From the NCBI RefSeq assembly GCF_030294945.1, contig NZ_AP018448.1, positions 3,100,001 to 3,164,000 of the forward strand: a stretch of DNA of 64,000 bases. The letters run 5' to 3'. Both the position numbers and the translations under genes were made by a program. This document shows, in pieces, positions 8,131-31,722 of the stretch; position 1 is the stretch's first letter; every line of letters starts with the position of its first letter. The notes under the pieces were generated by a model, which searched no databases, was not told the origin of the DNA, and saw only the letters and a program-made list of their open reading frames with translations. The DNA comes from Streptomyces graminofaciens. Its GTDB lineage: Bacteria > Actinomycetota > Actinomycetes > Streptomycetales > Streptomycetaceae.

Positions 8131-10026
8131 CTATTCGGCCCACCGCACGGAGGCCTCGACCGGGCAGCGCGTGACCCGGTGGCGCGGTGTGGTCGTGGCC
8201 CGTCCGGTGCGCAGGACCGCCAGAATCTCGTTGTCCCCGTCGGGGCCGAGTCCGGCCACCGTGCGGCCGAACTCGCCCCGCAGCGGCTGGGCCGCGTATC
8301 CGGCCTCGGTCAGGGTGAGCCAGATGTGCATCAGCGTGGCTCCCGCTTCCACGCGGTCGGCGACGGTCCGGCGCGGACCGCGCAGGACCAGCACGGCTCC
8401 GCAGTTGCGCAGCCTCCGCGCCCGTCCGCTCGCCGCCGCCGAGCCCAGCGGACGGGCCAGCGCGCGCGGTACCGCCTCACTCGTCAGGGCACGGGCGAGA
8501 GCCCCGGTCGCACCCGAGCGGTCGAGCAGGTCGCCCGGGTCCCCGAAGGAACGGCGGCCGTTCTCGCTCCGGGCGCGTTCGCGCAGCCAGGCCCGGAGTC
8601 GGGCGTCCCGCGCCGGATCGGCGGCCATGGCCGAGTCGAGCTCCGTCCGTGCGAGCCGGGCGAGGGCGGTGGGCCCGCTGACCACGTCGAGGGTGAGGTT
8701 CCGCTCGGCGCACAGCAGCTCGATCCGCTTCGCCGTGGCCTGGTCGAGAGGGGTGCGCAGCAGGTCCTCCCGGTGGGTGGCGCGCAGGCCGAGCGCTCCC
8801 TGCCGGAGGAGGACGTCGTCGCGGAGGCGGTCGCAGTGGAACCGGCCGACGGATTCGTGCGTCCCGCCCTGGTCGGCCGGCCGGGCTTCCCACTCGCCGC
8901 GCGCCAGGTAGGTCATGGAACCCAGCGCGCAGCCGACACTCTCCGCCCAGCCCAGCGGGTCCCGGTCGGCGGCGGGCCAGCGGTACGGGTCGGGTGCCAG
9001 CCGGACCGTGCGGTCGTCGAGGAGCTCGAACCGCCAAGGCTGTGCGTTGTACGCGGAAGGGGCGAGCCGGGCGCCGCCCAGCACCGTGGCGAGCCGCTCG
9101 GGCAGCGGGCGCAGGGGCTGCGGCGCGGCCGCCTCCGGGCGCGGACCGCGCCGGGCTGCGGCGCGTATCGCCCGACGGGTTCTGACGAGCTCCACCGGCA
9201 TCCGCGCCCGGTGCACCAGGGCGGCCGGGCGGGACATGACCGCGGCGTGCACGTCCATGGTGACGACGTGCCGCGTTCTGCGGTTCATCAGCAGGTCCAC
9301 GACCGTCCTGGTGGTCAGTGTGGCGAGGCCGAGGACGCAGTAGCCGATCTGCGGCCAGGTGCCTCCATTGGCGAACCGGTCGGCCTGGACGGGCAGGAAG
9401 TCGCTGGGGACATGGGTCCTACCGGTCCACCGCATCGATTCCCAGAGGCGGTTCTCACGGTGTGCCTCGGCGCTCGCCCTGCCGTAGAACGGCACCGGAT
9501 TGCGCCGGTAGTCGAAGACGTACAGGGTCGGCTTCCCGCCGAAGTCCATGCCCGCCAGGACAGGGATGCCGCGCCGGGCCGCCCGCTCGTGCAGCTGGTA
9601 CTTGACCCAGGCCGACATCGTCGGATCGATTCCGTCGAAGACGATGTGGGCGCCGTCGAGCGCCTCGTCGAGGTTCTCCAGGGTCAGCCCCTGGGGGTAG
9701 ACGGTCACGTCGGCCGCGGGGTTGAGGGCGCGCACGCGGTCGGCGATCGCCTCGGGCTTGGAGCGGCCCACGTCGGCCTGTACGCAGGCCTGCCGGTTCA
9801 GGTTCGAGACGTCGAAGCGGTCGGGGTCGGCGAGCCGGAAGCGCAGCACGCCGAGCCGGGTCAGTGGCTCGACCACCCCGCCACCGCCGCCGCACCCCGC
9901 GACCAGCACGGTCGCGGCGCGTAACGCCGCCTGCTCCCGTTCGCTGATGATGTCGGCGTTGCGGCTCACGGCCTCGGCCCCGGCCGCCACCGCGTCGATG
10001 TCCGCCCGGTGGGTGTCAGTGTCCAT
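8131..10026 (-). CDS. ThiF/E1-like and nitroreductase fusion protein
   Basis: A 631-residue two-part protein. Residues about 20-270 form a ThiF/E1-like fold with the nucleotide loop GCGGGGG, the acidic D.DRFD segment and LNRQ, as in ubiquitin-activating-like enzymes. From about 310 on it is nitroreductase-like (LAPSAYNAQPW), a flavin fold. It resembles the Rv1355c-type ThiF-nitroreductase family. It lies 105 bases downstream of the PAS-LuxR gene on the same strand. A ThiF-family gene paired with the regulator cfaR is known from the coronafacoyl cluster of Streptomyces scabies, where it supports phytotoxin production. Its reaction is unknown. The start has a GGAG site about 6 bases upstream. 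Confidence 0.8.
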   Translation of the reverse strand: MDTDTHRADIDAVAAGAEAVSRNADIISEREQAALRAATVLVAGCGGGGGVVEPLTRLGVLRFRLADPDRFDVSNLNRQACVQADVGRSKPEAIADRVRALNPAADVTVYPQGLTLENLDEALDGAHIVFDGIDPTMSAWVKYQLHERAARRGIPVLAGMDFGGKPTLYVFDYRRNPVPFYGRASAEAHRENRLWESMRWTGRTHVPSDFLPVQADRFANGGTWPQIGYCVLGLATLTTRTVVDLLMNRRTRHVVTMDVHAAVMSRPAALVHRARMPVELVRTRRAIRAAARRGPRPEAAAPQPLRPLPERLATVLGGARLAPSAYNAQPWRFELLDDRTVRLAPDPYRWPAADRDPLGWAESVGCALGSMTYLARGEWEARPADQGGTHESVGRFHCDRLRDDVLLRQGALGLRATHREDLLRTPLDQATAKRIELLCAERNLTLDVVSGPTALARLARTELDSAMAADPARDARLRAWLRERARSENGRRSFGDPGDLLDRSGATGALARALTSEAVPRALARPLGSAAASGRARRLRNCGAVLVLRGPRRTVADRVEAGATLMHIWLTLTEAGYAAQPLRGEFGRTVAGLGPDGDNEILAVLRTGRATTTPRHRVTRCPVEASVRWAE

Positions 10027-10131
10027 GACCGGCTCCGTTCGCTCGGCGCTCGCCGTGGGCCCACGCCGCGACGGCGGCGGCGCGAGGCCTCGCGCCTCGG
10101 TGGTGGGAGGTGGATCGGGGGTGTGTCCGGC

Positions 10132-10992
10132 TCATGCGCGTTCCTGTTCCGGGTGGCTGTCGCCGTCGTCGGGGAGCGCCGGTGCGGGCCGTCGCGCCTC
10201 GGTGAGGTCGTCGGACCGGCGGGGAGCCGGCACCCGGGCGCGGTCCGCCGGTGCGGGGGCCGCTGTCGCGTAGGCGGACGTGCCGACCTGGAACCGTGCC
10301 ATGTACTGGGGCTTGACCCGGGGCGGCCAGCAGTGCGGGACGAGGATGTCCAGCGCGTAGGCGCGGGCGACGAGCGCGGAGCGGTTGGGTGCCTTCAGCT
10401 TCTTCAGCATCGCGCTGATGTGGTACTCGACGCCGTGGCTGCTGAGGCCGAGCCGTGAGGCCAGCTGCTGGGTGGAGAGCCCGGCGGCCACGCCTTCCAG
10501 AACACGGCCGGGCACCTCGGCGAGCGCCGCGGGCGCCGCGGCCAGCGTGAGCGGGGGGCTGTGGACGGTGTCCGGGACGATGAGCGCGACCGCGGCGCAC
10601 TCGGTGCAGTAGATGTGCAGGAGGCTGTTGAGCGCGATGCCCGTGACCAGGCAGTCCCTGTCCCTGAGGTTCCCGTCCACGAGTGTCATGGGGACGCTGA
10701 AGTCACCGTGCCGCCCCGCGACGAGCTGGGAGAAGTGTTCCTGGAGGCTCGCCCCGGCCGTCGGGTGGAAGAATCGCGACAGGGGCACTCCCCGCACCTC
10801 GGCGGGTATGAGCCGGAACTGCTCGCAGAACGCGTCGTTGGCCTCCACGACCCGGAGTTCGGTGTCGAGATGGACGATGCCCAGTGTCGCGGCGACGGCC
10901 GAGGGGATCTCGGGTGTCGGCAGATCCCGGGGTTTCTCCGTGGGGGGCTCTGGGTCCAGGTCCAGGGGCGTGACCTTGGGCAGGGTGGACAA
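10132..10992 (-). CDS. cfaR: PAS-LuxR transcriptional activator (CfaR-like)
   Basis: A 286-residue regulator with an N-terminal PAS domain (about 35-115, LGIVHLDTELRVVEANDAF) and a LuxR-type helix-turn-helix (about 165-215, GLSTQQLASRLGLSSHGVEYHI). This domain order matches the PimM/CfaR group, which activates polyene and coronafacoyl clusters. The start codon is TTG at 10992, with AAAGAGG 7 bases upstream. It is transcribed away from the cfa genes, separated by about 1 kb containing a good candidate operator (11801-11816). The proline-rich C-terminal tail after about residue 240 looks disordered. The name follows from domain order and cluster position. Confidence 0.8.
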   Translation of the reverse strand: MSTLPKVTPLDLDPEPPTEKPRDLPTPEIPSAVAATLGIVHLDTELRVVEANDAFCEQFRLIPAEVRGVPLSRFFHPTAGASLQEHFSQLVAGRHGDFSVPMTLVDGNLRDRDCLVTGIALNSLLHIYCTECAAVALIVPDTVHSPPLTLAAAPAALAEVPGRVLEGVAAGLSTQQLASRLGLSSHGVEYHISAMLKKLKAPNRSALVARAYALDILVPHCWPPRVKPQYMARFQVGTSAYATAAPAPADRARVPAPRRSDDLTEARRPAPALPDDGDSHPEQERA

Positions 10993-11615
10993 GGCAGTAC
11001 CTCTTTCGGGGGGGGGTGGCCGGAAGGGACCCGGTGCGCCGCGTTCGGCCGACGCCGGTGGACCGCCCGGTACGGGGGCGTCCTCGTCTCCTCCGTCGTG
11101 TGGGGAACTGGGGCCGTGTGGGGAAGCCGGTGGTGAGCCGGGGCTAACGGCCCGTCCGAACGTCGTTCTGTGCTCCCCGTTCGCATCCGTCGGACGGGGG
11201 TGCGGGAAAGCCGTCTGACCGCCGCGGGGGCGCAGTCATGCGAGGTCTCCTGGTGGTGCGGGGGGGATGTGTCGGTCGCGCGGTACCGCGGTGCGCAGCC
11301 GTGGGCCCGCCGGTTTCCGGGGCTGCGGCACCTGGGCTGCGGGGGCTCCGGCGACAAGCGCTTTCGGACAGGGCCGACGGAAGAGTGCCGGCGCTGGCGT
11401 GTGTGGCTAGGGGGGTGAAATGGCTGTCTCTCCTGCCCGGAGGGCCGTCGCAGGGCGGCCGGGAACAGCGTTGGGCGGGACGTGGTACCGCCCGACGGGT
11501 GATGCTGGATCAGTTTGCCTTGTTGGAGCGGTACTTGGTCAAGGGTGTCACTGTGTACAGCGACACGTACCGATCGGTATGCCACTGCGCTGTGTGTGCC
11601 GCACGGCATCCCGGC

Positions 11616-11637
11616 CGTCCCCGGCGCGCCGGGGACG
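11616..11637. promoter_or_regulatory. 22-bp perfect palindrome between cfaR and cfa1
   Basis: The arm CGTCCCCGGCG (11616-11626) is followed directly by its exact complement. It could be a terminator for upstream antisense transcription, a protein-binding site, or the stem of a leader hairpin for cfaR. No role can be assigned from sequence. Confidence 0.4.
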
Positions 11638-11800
11638 TGCGCGGAAGCCATGACGGAACGGGGCGGCGGCGTGTCGGCGGACTGCGCACCGCGGCATTTT
11701 ATAAACCCACCGGTAACAAATCCGCGTGCTTTTACGACCCGAAAGCCGCCTGCCCCTCCATCGAGCGACGGTCCGATTTGGGCGATTTTGCCGACGGAGA

Positions 11801-11816
11801 CTAAGGGTTTCCGTAG
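11801..11816 (+). promoter_or_regulatory. Candidate binding site of the PAS-LuxR activator
   Basis: CTAAGGGTTTCCGTAG matches the published PimM-type consensus CTVGGGAWWTCCCBAG at 13 of 16 positions and keeps both outer CT..AG ends. It lies 189 bases before cfa1 in the AT-rich part of the control region. TTGAAG at about 11831 downstream could serve as a -35 box, but I cannot pair it with a convincing -10. Confidence 0.65.
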
Positions 11817-12005
11817 TCGCCGCTCGCTACTTGAAGCTTGTAAGGTCGCATCGTTCTCACCGGAGAGGTCCGTTTTCCGATCGCTCGTGCGTGCCTTCAT
11901 TCATGGCGTCATGAGCGACCGGTGCCGGGCTTTCTTCCGGTGCAGTGCGGGCGTCGGCCATGCCGTTTCCCAGCCCGCCCCGGTCGGCAATCCTGGAGAC
12001 TGCTC

Positions 12006-12278
12006 GTGAGCATTGAGGCAACCATCAAGAGAATCCTGGTCGACGACCTGTTCGTGAGCGTTCCGCAGGCCGAGATCGGCCTCGACGACGGCCTTCGGGA
12101 CGTCCTCGGCCTCGACTCGCTCGGATTCACCGAACTCCGCGCCCAATGTGAATATGCCTTCGGCATAACGATCTCGGACGAGGACTTCGTGCCGGAGAAC
12201 TTCTCCTCGGTGCGGGACCTGACACGGCTGGTGACACGCCTCGGCGAGTCGGTCCCGGACGGAGCCGGCAGCCGATGA
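12006..12278 (+). CDS. cfa1: Discrete acyl carrier protein (Cfa1-like)
   Basis: A 90-residue acyl carrier protein. The phosphopantetheine attachment serine is S38 in GLDSLGF. It should carry intermediates for the small cyclopentane-building enzymes encoded by the next four genes. GTG 12006 is chosen because GGAG precedes it and the carrier domain begins at once; the longer in-frame upstream extension is not carrier-like. Its stop overlaps the start of the next gene (ATGA), so the two are translationally coupled. The order ACP, hotdog protein, KS, KS-like protein, ligase, PKS, PKS matches cfa1-cfa7 of coronafacate clusters. Confidence 0.85.
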   Translation: MSIEATIKRILVDDLFVSVPQAEIGLDDGLRDVLGLDSLGFTELRAQCEYAFGITISDEDFVPENFSSVRDLTRLVTRLGESVPDGAGSR

Positions 12279-12769
12279 CCGAGGTGATCGACGTCAAGGA
12301 GCGCCAGCCGAGGACCATGGGGTTCACGGAACTCAAGAGCTGGCTGCGGCACCGCCACCCGATGGTGTACCTCGACCGAATTCTGGATTACGAGCCCGGT
12401 GAATACGTGAAGAGCCTCATGGCCGTCTCCGGTCAGACGGACGCCATTTCCGGTCACTTCCCCGAGCGCGCCATCTTCCCGGCCAGCCATATGATGCAGG
12501 CGATCGCCCAGTCGGCAATCATTCTGGCCCAGCTGTCCACCTCGCCGCTGGCCGACGACGAAATCACCCTGATCGGGTCGGTCAAAGCCAGGTTCACCCA
12601 TGTCGTCGTTCCCGGCGATCAAATCATCTTCAACACGACCTGCGAGAGCCTTCGTGGAAATTTCCTCACCTTCGCCTGCCGGGCGGAGGTCTCGGGCAAG
12701 CCGGTCGCCATGACCCGGGGCAGCCTGGTGCGTACCAAGGTCACAGATCTGGGTGAGCAACTGTGGTGA
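12275..12769 (+). CDS. cfa2: FabZ-like hotdog dehydratase homologue (Cfa2-like)
   Basis: A 164-residue single-hotdog protein of the FabA/FabZ type. The catalytic histidine region reads HRHPMVYLDR (H28), as in FabZ. The second catalytic site, normally a Glu/Asp in PG..(V/M)(E/D)A.AQ, reads PASHMMQAIAQ, giving Gln at about position 75. It should act on the Cfa1-bound chain. The Gln substitution raises doubt about ordinary beta-hydroxyacyl dehydration; it could catalyse a different elimination or a cyclisation step. It overlaps cfa1 by four bases and cfa3 by a few. Confidence 0.8.
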   Translation: MTEVIDVKERQPRTMGFTELKSWLRHRHPMVYLDRILDYEPGEYVKSLMAVSGQTDAISGHFPERAIFPASHMMQAIAQSAIILAQLSTSPLADDEITLIGSVKARFTHVVVPGDQIIFNTTCESLRGNFLTFACRAEVSGKPVAMTRGSLVRTKVTDLGEQLW

Positions 12770-13908
12770 ACCCCGATTCCCGGATCTGGGTCACGGGAAT
12801 GGCGTGGACCACAGCTCTGGGATCGGCGCTCGACCCGGTTTGGGAATTACTTCTCGACGATACCTCCGGAATCACCGACGTCATCTCCCCGTTACCTCTG
12901 CGTAACATCCGGGCGGCAGTCGTGCCCGGCGTTCCGCTGGACTCCCCCGCATCGCACCGCCAGCACGAACTCACCCGCACCACACTGTCCACGGCGTTGG
13001 CGGACGCGGGGATCGAGCCGGACGACCCGGCGCTCCTGCCGGTCCTCGGGACCAGTTACGGCGCCCATCTCGACCTGACGGAAACCGCTTCCCTCTCCCA
13101 GTGGTCGGCAGCGGCCGTGCGAGACGCCGGACTGGCGGCGGAACCCGTGACGGTCACCACCGCCTGCTCCGCGGGGTCGGACGCGATCCTGACCGCTCTC
13201 GCCCTTCTCCAGGAAGGCGCCGCGGAGTTGTGTGTATGCGGTGGGGCGGATGTGCTCACCCTCGGCAAGCGGCTGGGGCATTCGCGGCTGGGCACCATGG
13301 CCCCCGACGAGCTGCGTGCCTTCGACGCGCGGCACAACGGCACGGTTCTCGGTGAGGGCGCGGCCTTCCTGGTCCTCGAAACCGCGGCGCGGGCGCGGGC
13401 CCGAGGCGCCCGCCCGCGCGGAGTCCTGGCCGGCGCGGCATCGTCGAACGACGCGGCCAGCGCCGTCGCCCCCGACCCGTCCGGCGCGAACGTCGTCCTC
13501 GCCGTCGAACGCGCCCTGCGCACAGCACACATCACCCCGGCGGACGTCTCCGTCGTCAACGCACACGGCTCCGGAACACCGGTGAACGACGACGTGGAGG
13601 CCCGGGCCTACGCCCGCCTGTTCGCCGAAGTGCCCAGTCCACCGGTCGTGTTCGCGACCAAGGGGGCGTTCGGGCACACCCTCGGCGCGACCGGCGCCAT
13701 CGAGGCGGTCGCCGTGCTCCAGGCCCTCGCCACGTCGATGGCACCCCCCGTCCACGGCCTCCGGGAGCCGATCCCGCAGCTCGGTCTGCCCATTCCGGCT
13801 CGGCAGCCCATGAAGATCGACCAGGGGTACGGAATCAGCGTGACGCTCGGCTTCGGCGGCTTCAACACCTGCCTCGTCCTGCAGGGTCCGGGGAGCGCGA
13901 CGCCATGA
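12766..13908 (+). CDS. cfa3: Discrete ketosynthase (Cfa3-like)
   Basis: A 380-residue FabF-type ketosynthase. The Cys is in TTACSAGS, one His in NAHGSGT and the other in GHTLGATG, so all three catalytic residues are present. It should extend or condense the Cfa1-bound chain to the cyclopentane precursor. GTG 12766 overlaps the cfa2 stop; GTG 12763 is an alternative. It carries two TTA leucine codons (12847-12849 and 12892-12894), which are rare in Streptomyces and read by the bldA tRNA. Early codon use is slightly more AT-rich than in the rest of the gene. Confidence 0.85.
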   Translation: MNPDSRIWVTGMAWTTALGSALDPVWELLLDDTSGITDVISPLPLRNIRAAVVPGVPLDSPASHRQHELTRTTLSTALADAGIEPDDPALLPVLGTSYGAHLDLTETASLSQWSAAAVRDAGLAAEPVTVTTACSAGSDAILTALALLQEGAAELCVCGGADVLTLGKRLGHSRLGTMAPDELRAFDARHNGTVLGEGAAFLVLETAARARARGARPRGVLAGAASSNDAASAVAPDPSGANVVLAVERALRTAHITPADVSVVNAHGSGTPVNDDVEARAYARLFAEVPSPPVVFATKGAFGHTLGATGAIEAVAVLQALATSMAPPVHGLREPIPQLGLPIPARQPMKIDQGYGISVTLGFGGFNTCLVLQGPGSATP

Positions 13909-14453
13909 ACGCACTCGCCGCCCCGCACACGTCCGGCATGAGAGTCGTCGGCGAAGGTGTCGCCGCCGCACCCGACCTGTCCGCCGCCCAGCCGAAGCGG
14001 AAGGCGTCCCTCTACGCGGACCCCCTCTCCTGGCTCGTGCTCGACGCGGTGGAGCGGGCGCTCGGCGCGTGCGGCGGGGATTTCACACCGGCGGACGCGT
14101 CGGCGAAGGAGGCCGTGGGGCACATCGCCGTGAGCGATCAGTGCACCACGCACACCATGCGGCAACTGGCCGAGGCGATTCCGGCGGGCCGTATCTCGCC
14201 GCTGCGCTTCTCGGGGGCGAATCCCGGCTCGATCTGCAGCCTCCCCTGCCAGCTCCTCGGATTCAGCGGCCCCACCATGACCCTGTCGATGACCCCGGAG
14301 AAGGGCCTGCCACCCGCGATGGCCGTGGCCCGCGCCTGGCTGCGCCGGGGCTCCGCGACCCATGTGATCGTGACGGCCCACCGGGCGGACGCATCGGGTC
14401 ACCGCGTCACCAGCACGATCCTCACCTCGGACACGACGGCAGGACTGAAGTGA
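13905..14453 (+). CDS. cfa4: Half-length ketosynthase-like protein (Cfa4-like)
   Basis: A 182-residue protein that resembles only the N-terminal half of a ketosynthase. The stretch PGSICSLPCQLLGFSGPTMTL aligns with the segment before the KS active-site Cys, but where the Cys should be it reads SMTPEKG. The following RRGSATHVIVTAHRAD matches the next KS strand, and the C-terminal His-bearing half is missing. It may be a non-catalytic partner of Cfa3, like a shortened chain-length factor. The gene overlaps cfa3 and cfa5 by four bases each. Size and position match Cfa4, whose role is not settled to my knowledge. Confidence 0.65.
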   Translation: MNALAAPHTSGMRVVGEGVAAAPDLSAAQPKRKASLYADPLSWLVLDAVERALGACGGDFTPADASAKEAVGHIAVSDQCTTHTMRQLAEAIPAGRISPLRFSGANPGSICSLPCQLLGFSGPTMTLSMTPEKGLPPAMAVARAWLRRGSATHVIVTAHRADASGHRVTSTILTSDTTAGLK

Positions 14454-15907
14454 AGACCGTTGGCACCCTCGAGGCGAGCGCCGTACAGCACTTCCTCGAC
14501 CACCTCGTCCAGGCCGACCGGCCCGAGGCGCGGCTCCCGACGCTCGACACCGTGGTGGACGAACTGCGCACGCTCGGCGTCGAGCCCGGACGGACCGTCA
14601 TGGTGGCGATGCCGAACGGCGGGGCGTTCACCGTCGTGGTGCTGGCCCTGCTGGCCCACGGCGCGGTTCCGGCGCTCCTGCCGCCGTCGGCTCCGCCGTC
14701 CAGGATCGAACGGATGGCCAGGGCCCTCGGAGCGGACGCCATCGTCGCGCCGCGCATTCCGGCCGAGTTGCTCAGCGGCGAGGCTGCTCGCTCCATCGGC
14801 GGGATCGCCCAGTTCGCGACGCTGCCCGGCGCGGACACCCGCCTCCACCGCCCCGGCGAGATCATCCTCCTCACCTCCGGTACCTCCGGCGTGTTCAGCG
14901 GCTGTCTGCACCACGTCGACTCCCTGCTCCGCAACGCGGCCCGCCACGCGGGGTCGATCGGCCAGACCACCGACGACACCGTCCTGATCAACCTCCCCAT
15001 GCACTACTCGTACGCGTTCGTCGCCCAGCTGCTCGGGACCCTCGTCTCCGGGGGCAGAGCGGTGATCGCGGGCCCGCCGTTCACCCCGGCGAGCTACCGG
15101 CGGACCATCGAGGAGTACGGGGTCACGGTGTCCTCGCTGACGCCGGCACTGGTCGAGACATGGCGCCGGGCGGGCCGCCCGCTCCCTGCCGACCTGCGTC
15201 GGCTCACCGTCGGCGGTGACGCGTTCGATGCCCTGTCCGCGGCGGACCTGCTGGCGCACAACCCCGGCCTCGAGCTCTACCTCACCTACGGCCTCACCGA
15301 GGCGGGCCCCCGTGTGTCCACACTGGCCGCCCACCTGGAGCCGCCCCGGCGCCACACCTCGGTGGGACTCCCGCTTCCCGGTGTGGAGGTCCGCCTGCGC
15401 ACGGAGAGCCCGGGGGACCGGGTCGGCGAGCTGATCGTCGAAACCGACACGGCGATGCTCCGCAGAGTCGGACGGAGGGAGACGAGCACACGGCCCGACG
15501 GCGGCGGGCCGACGACCGGGGACACCGGGACCACGATCGGCTCCTCGGGCCCGGTGAGGACCGCGATCGGCACCGGCGACCTCTTCGAGATGGACGACGA
15601 CGGCTATCTCTTCTTCCGTGGCCGACGCCCGAGCTATGTCATCAGCCGCGGCGAGAAGGTCTCGCTGCGGTCGGTCTGCGAGATAGCCGAGACGCTCCCC
15701 GGCGTACAGGGAGCACAGGCGTGGACCCACGAGAACGACGCGGGTGATGTCGTCTTCACCCTCGATGTCTACTGCGCGGACGACTCCGTCGACGACCAGG
15801 AGATCCGGCGGCGGCTCGCGAAGGTCCTGCTCCGCAGCGAGCAGCCGGCCCGTGTGCTGGTCCACCCGGCCGCCCACCTGGGCTGGCGCAAGTCCGTTGC
15901 CAAGTAG
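14450..15907 (+). CDS. cfa5: Acyl-AMP/CoA ligase (Cfa5-like)
   Basis: A 485-residue ANL-superfamily acyl-activating enzyme. The phosphate loop reads LLTSGTSG (near residue 140), the TYGLTEAG motif follows, and a Lys in WRKSVAK at the C-terminus matches the A10 lysine. It should activate a carboxylic acid and load it on the carrier protein or CoA. GTG 14450 (GTGA overlap with cfa4) is the chosen start; upstream in-frame sequence is the shadow of cfa4. A Gly/Thr-rich insertion near residues 345-370 (TTGDTGTT) looks like a flexible loop. The cfa6 gene starts 6 bases after it. Confidence 0.8.
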   Translation: MKTVGTLEASAVQHFLDHLVQADRPEARLPTLDTVVDELRTLGVEPGRTVMVAMPNGGAFTVVVLALLAHGAVPALLPPSAPPSRIERMARALGADAIVAPRIPAELLSGEAARSIGGIAQFATLPGADTRLHRPGEIILLTSGTSGVFSGCLHHVDSLLRNAARHAGSIGQTTDDTVLINLPMHYSYAFVAQLLGTLVSGGRAVIAGPPFTPASYRRTIEEYGVTVSSLTPALVETWRRAGRPLPADLRRLTVGGDAFDALSAADLLAHNPGLELYLTYGLTEAGPRVSTLAAHLEPPRRHTSVGLPLPGVEVRLRTESPGDRVGELIVETDTAMLRRVGRRETSTRPDGGGPTTGDTGTTIGSSGPVRTAIGTGDLFEMDDDGYLFFRGRRPSYVISRGEKVSLRSVCEIAETLPGVQGAQAWTHENDAGDVVFTLDVYCADDSVDDQEIRRRLAKVLLRSEQPARVLVHPAAHLGWRKSVAK

Positions 15908-15913
15908 CGAAGG

Positions 15914-31632
<15,719 letters not shown>

Positions 31633-31722
31633 ACGACCACCCCACGACCTCGACCCGGACCGCACGAGCACCCGCAGCGCCCGTACCGAGGGGCCCCACT
31701 CGGCGATCCACCGGAGGAACTC

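Larger units (their letters stand above)
10993..12005. other. 1-kb divergent control region of the cluster
   Basis: There is no convincing gene; the open frames here have poor codon bias. The right third (about 11690-11900) is clearly more AT-rich than its surroundings and should hold the cfa promoter. It contains the PAS-LuxR-type dyad at 11801-11816. Further left is a 22-base perfect dyad at 11616-11637. The ribosome-binding site of cfa1 (GGAG, about 11996) closes the region. The leader between the dyad and cfa1 is nearly 190 bases. Confidence 0.6.

Noticed and set aside
11238..12005. Several plus-strand open frames in the control region
   Set aside because: Codon bias is poor, there is no ribosome-binding site and no motif, and the AT-rich promoter lies within them.
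12006..15907. Type II aromatic PKS (KS plus chain-length factor plus cyclases)
   Set aside because: The second KS-like protein is only half length, and the order ACP, hotdog protein, KS, half-KS, ligase followed by two modular PKSs fits coronafacate better.
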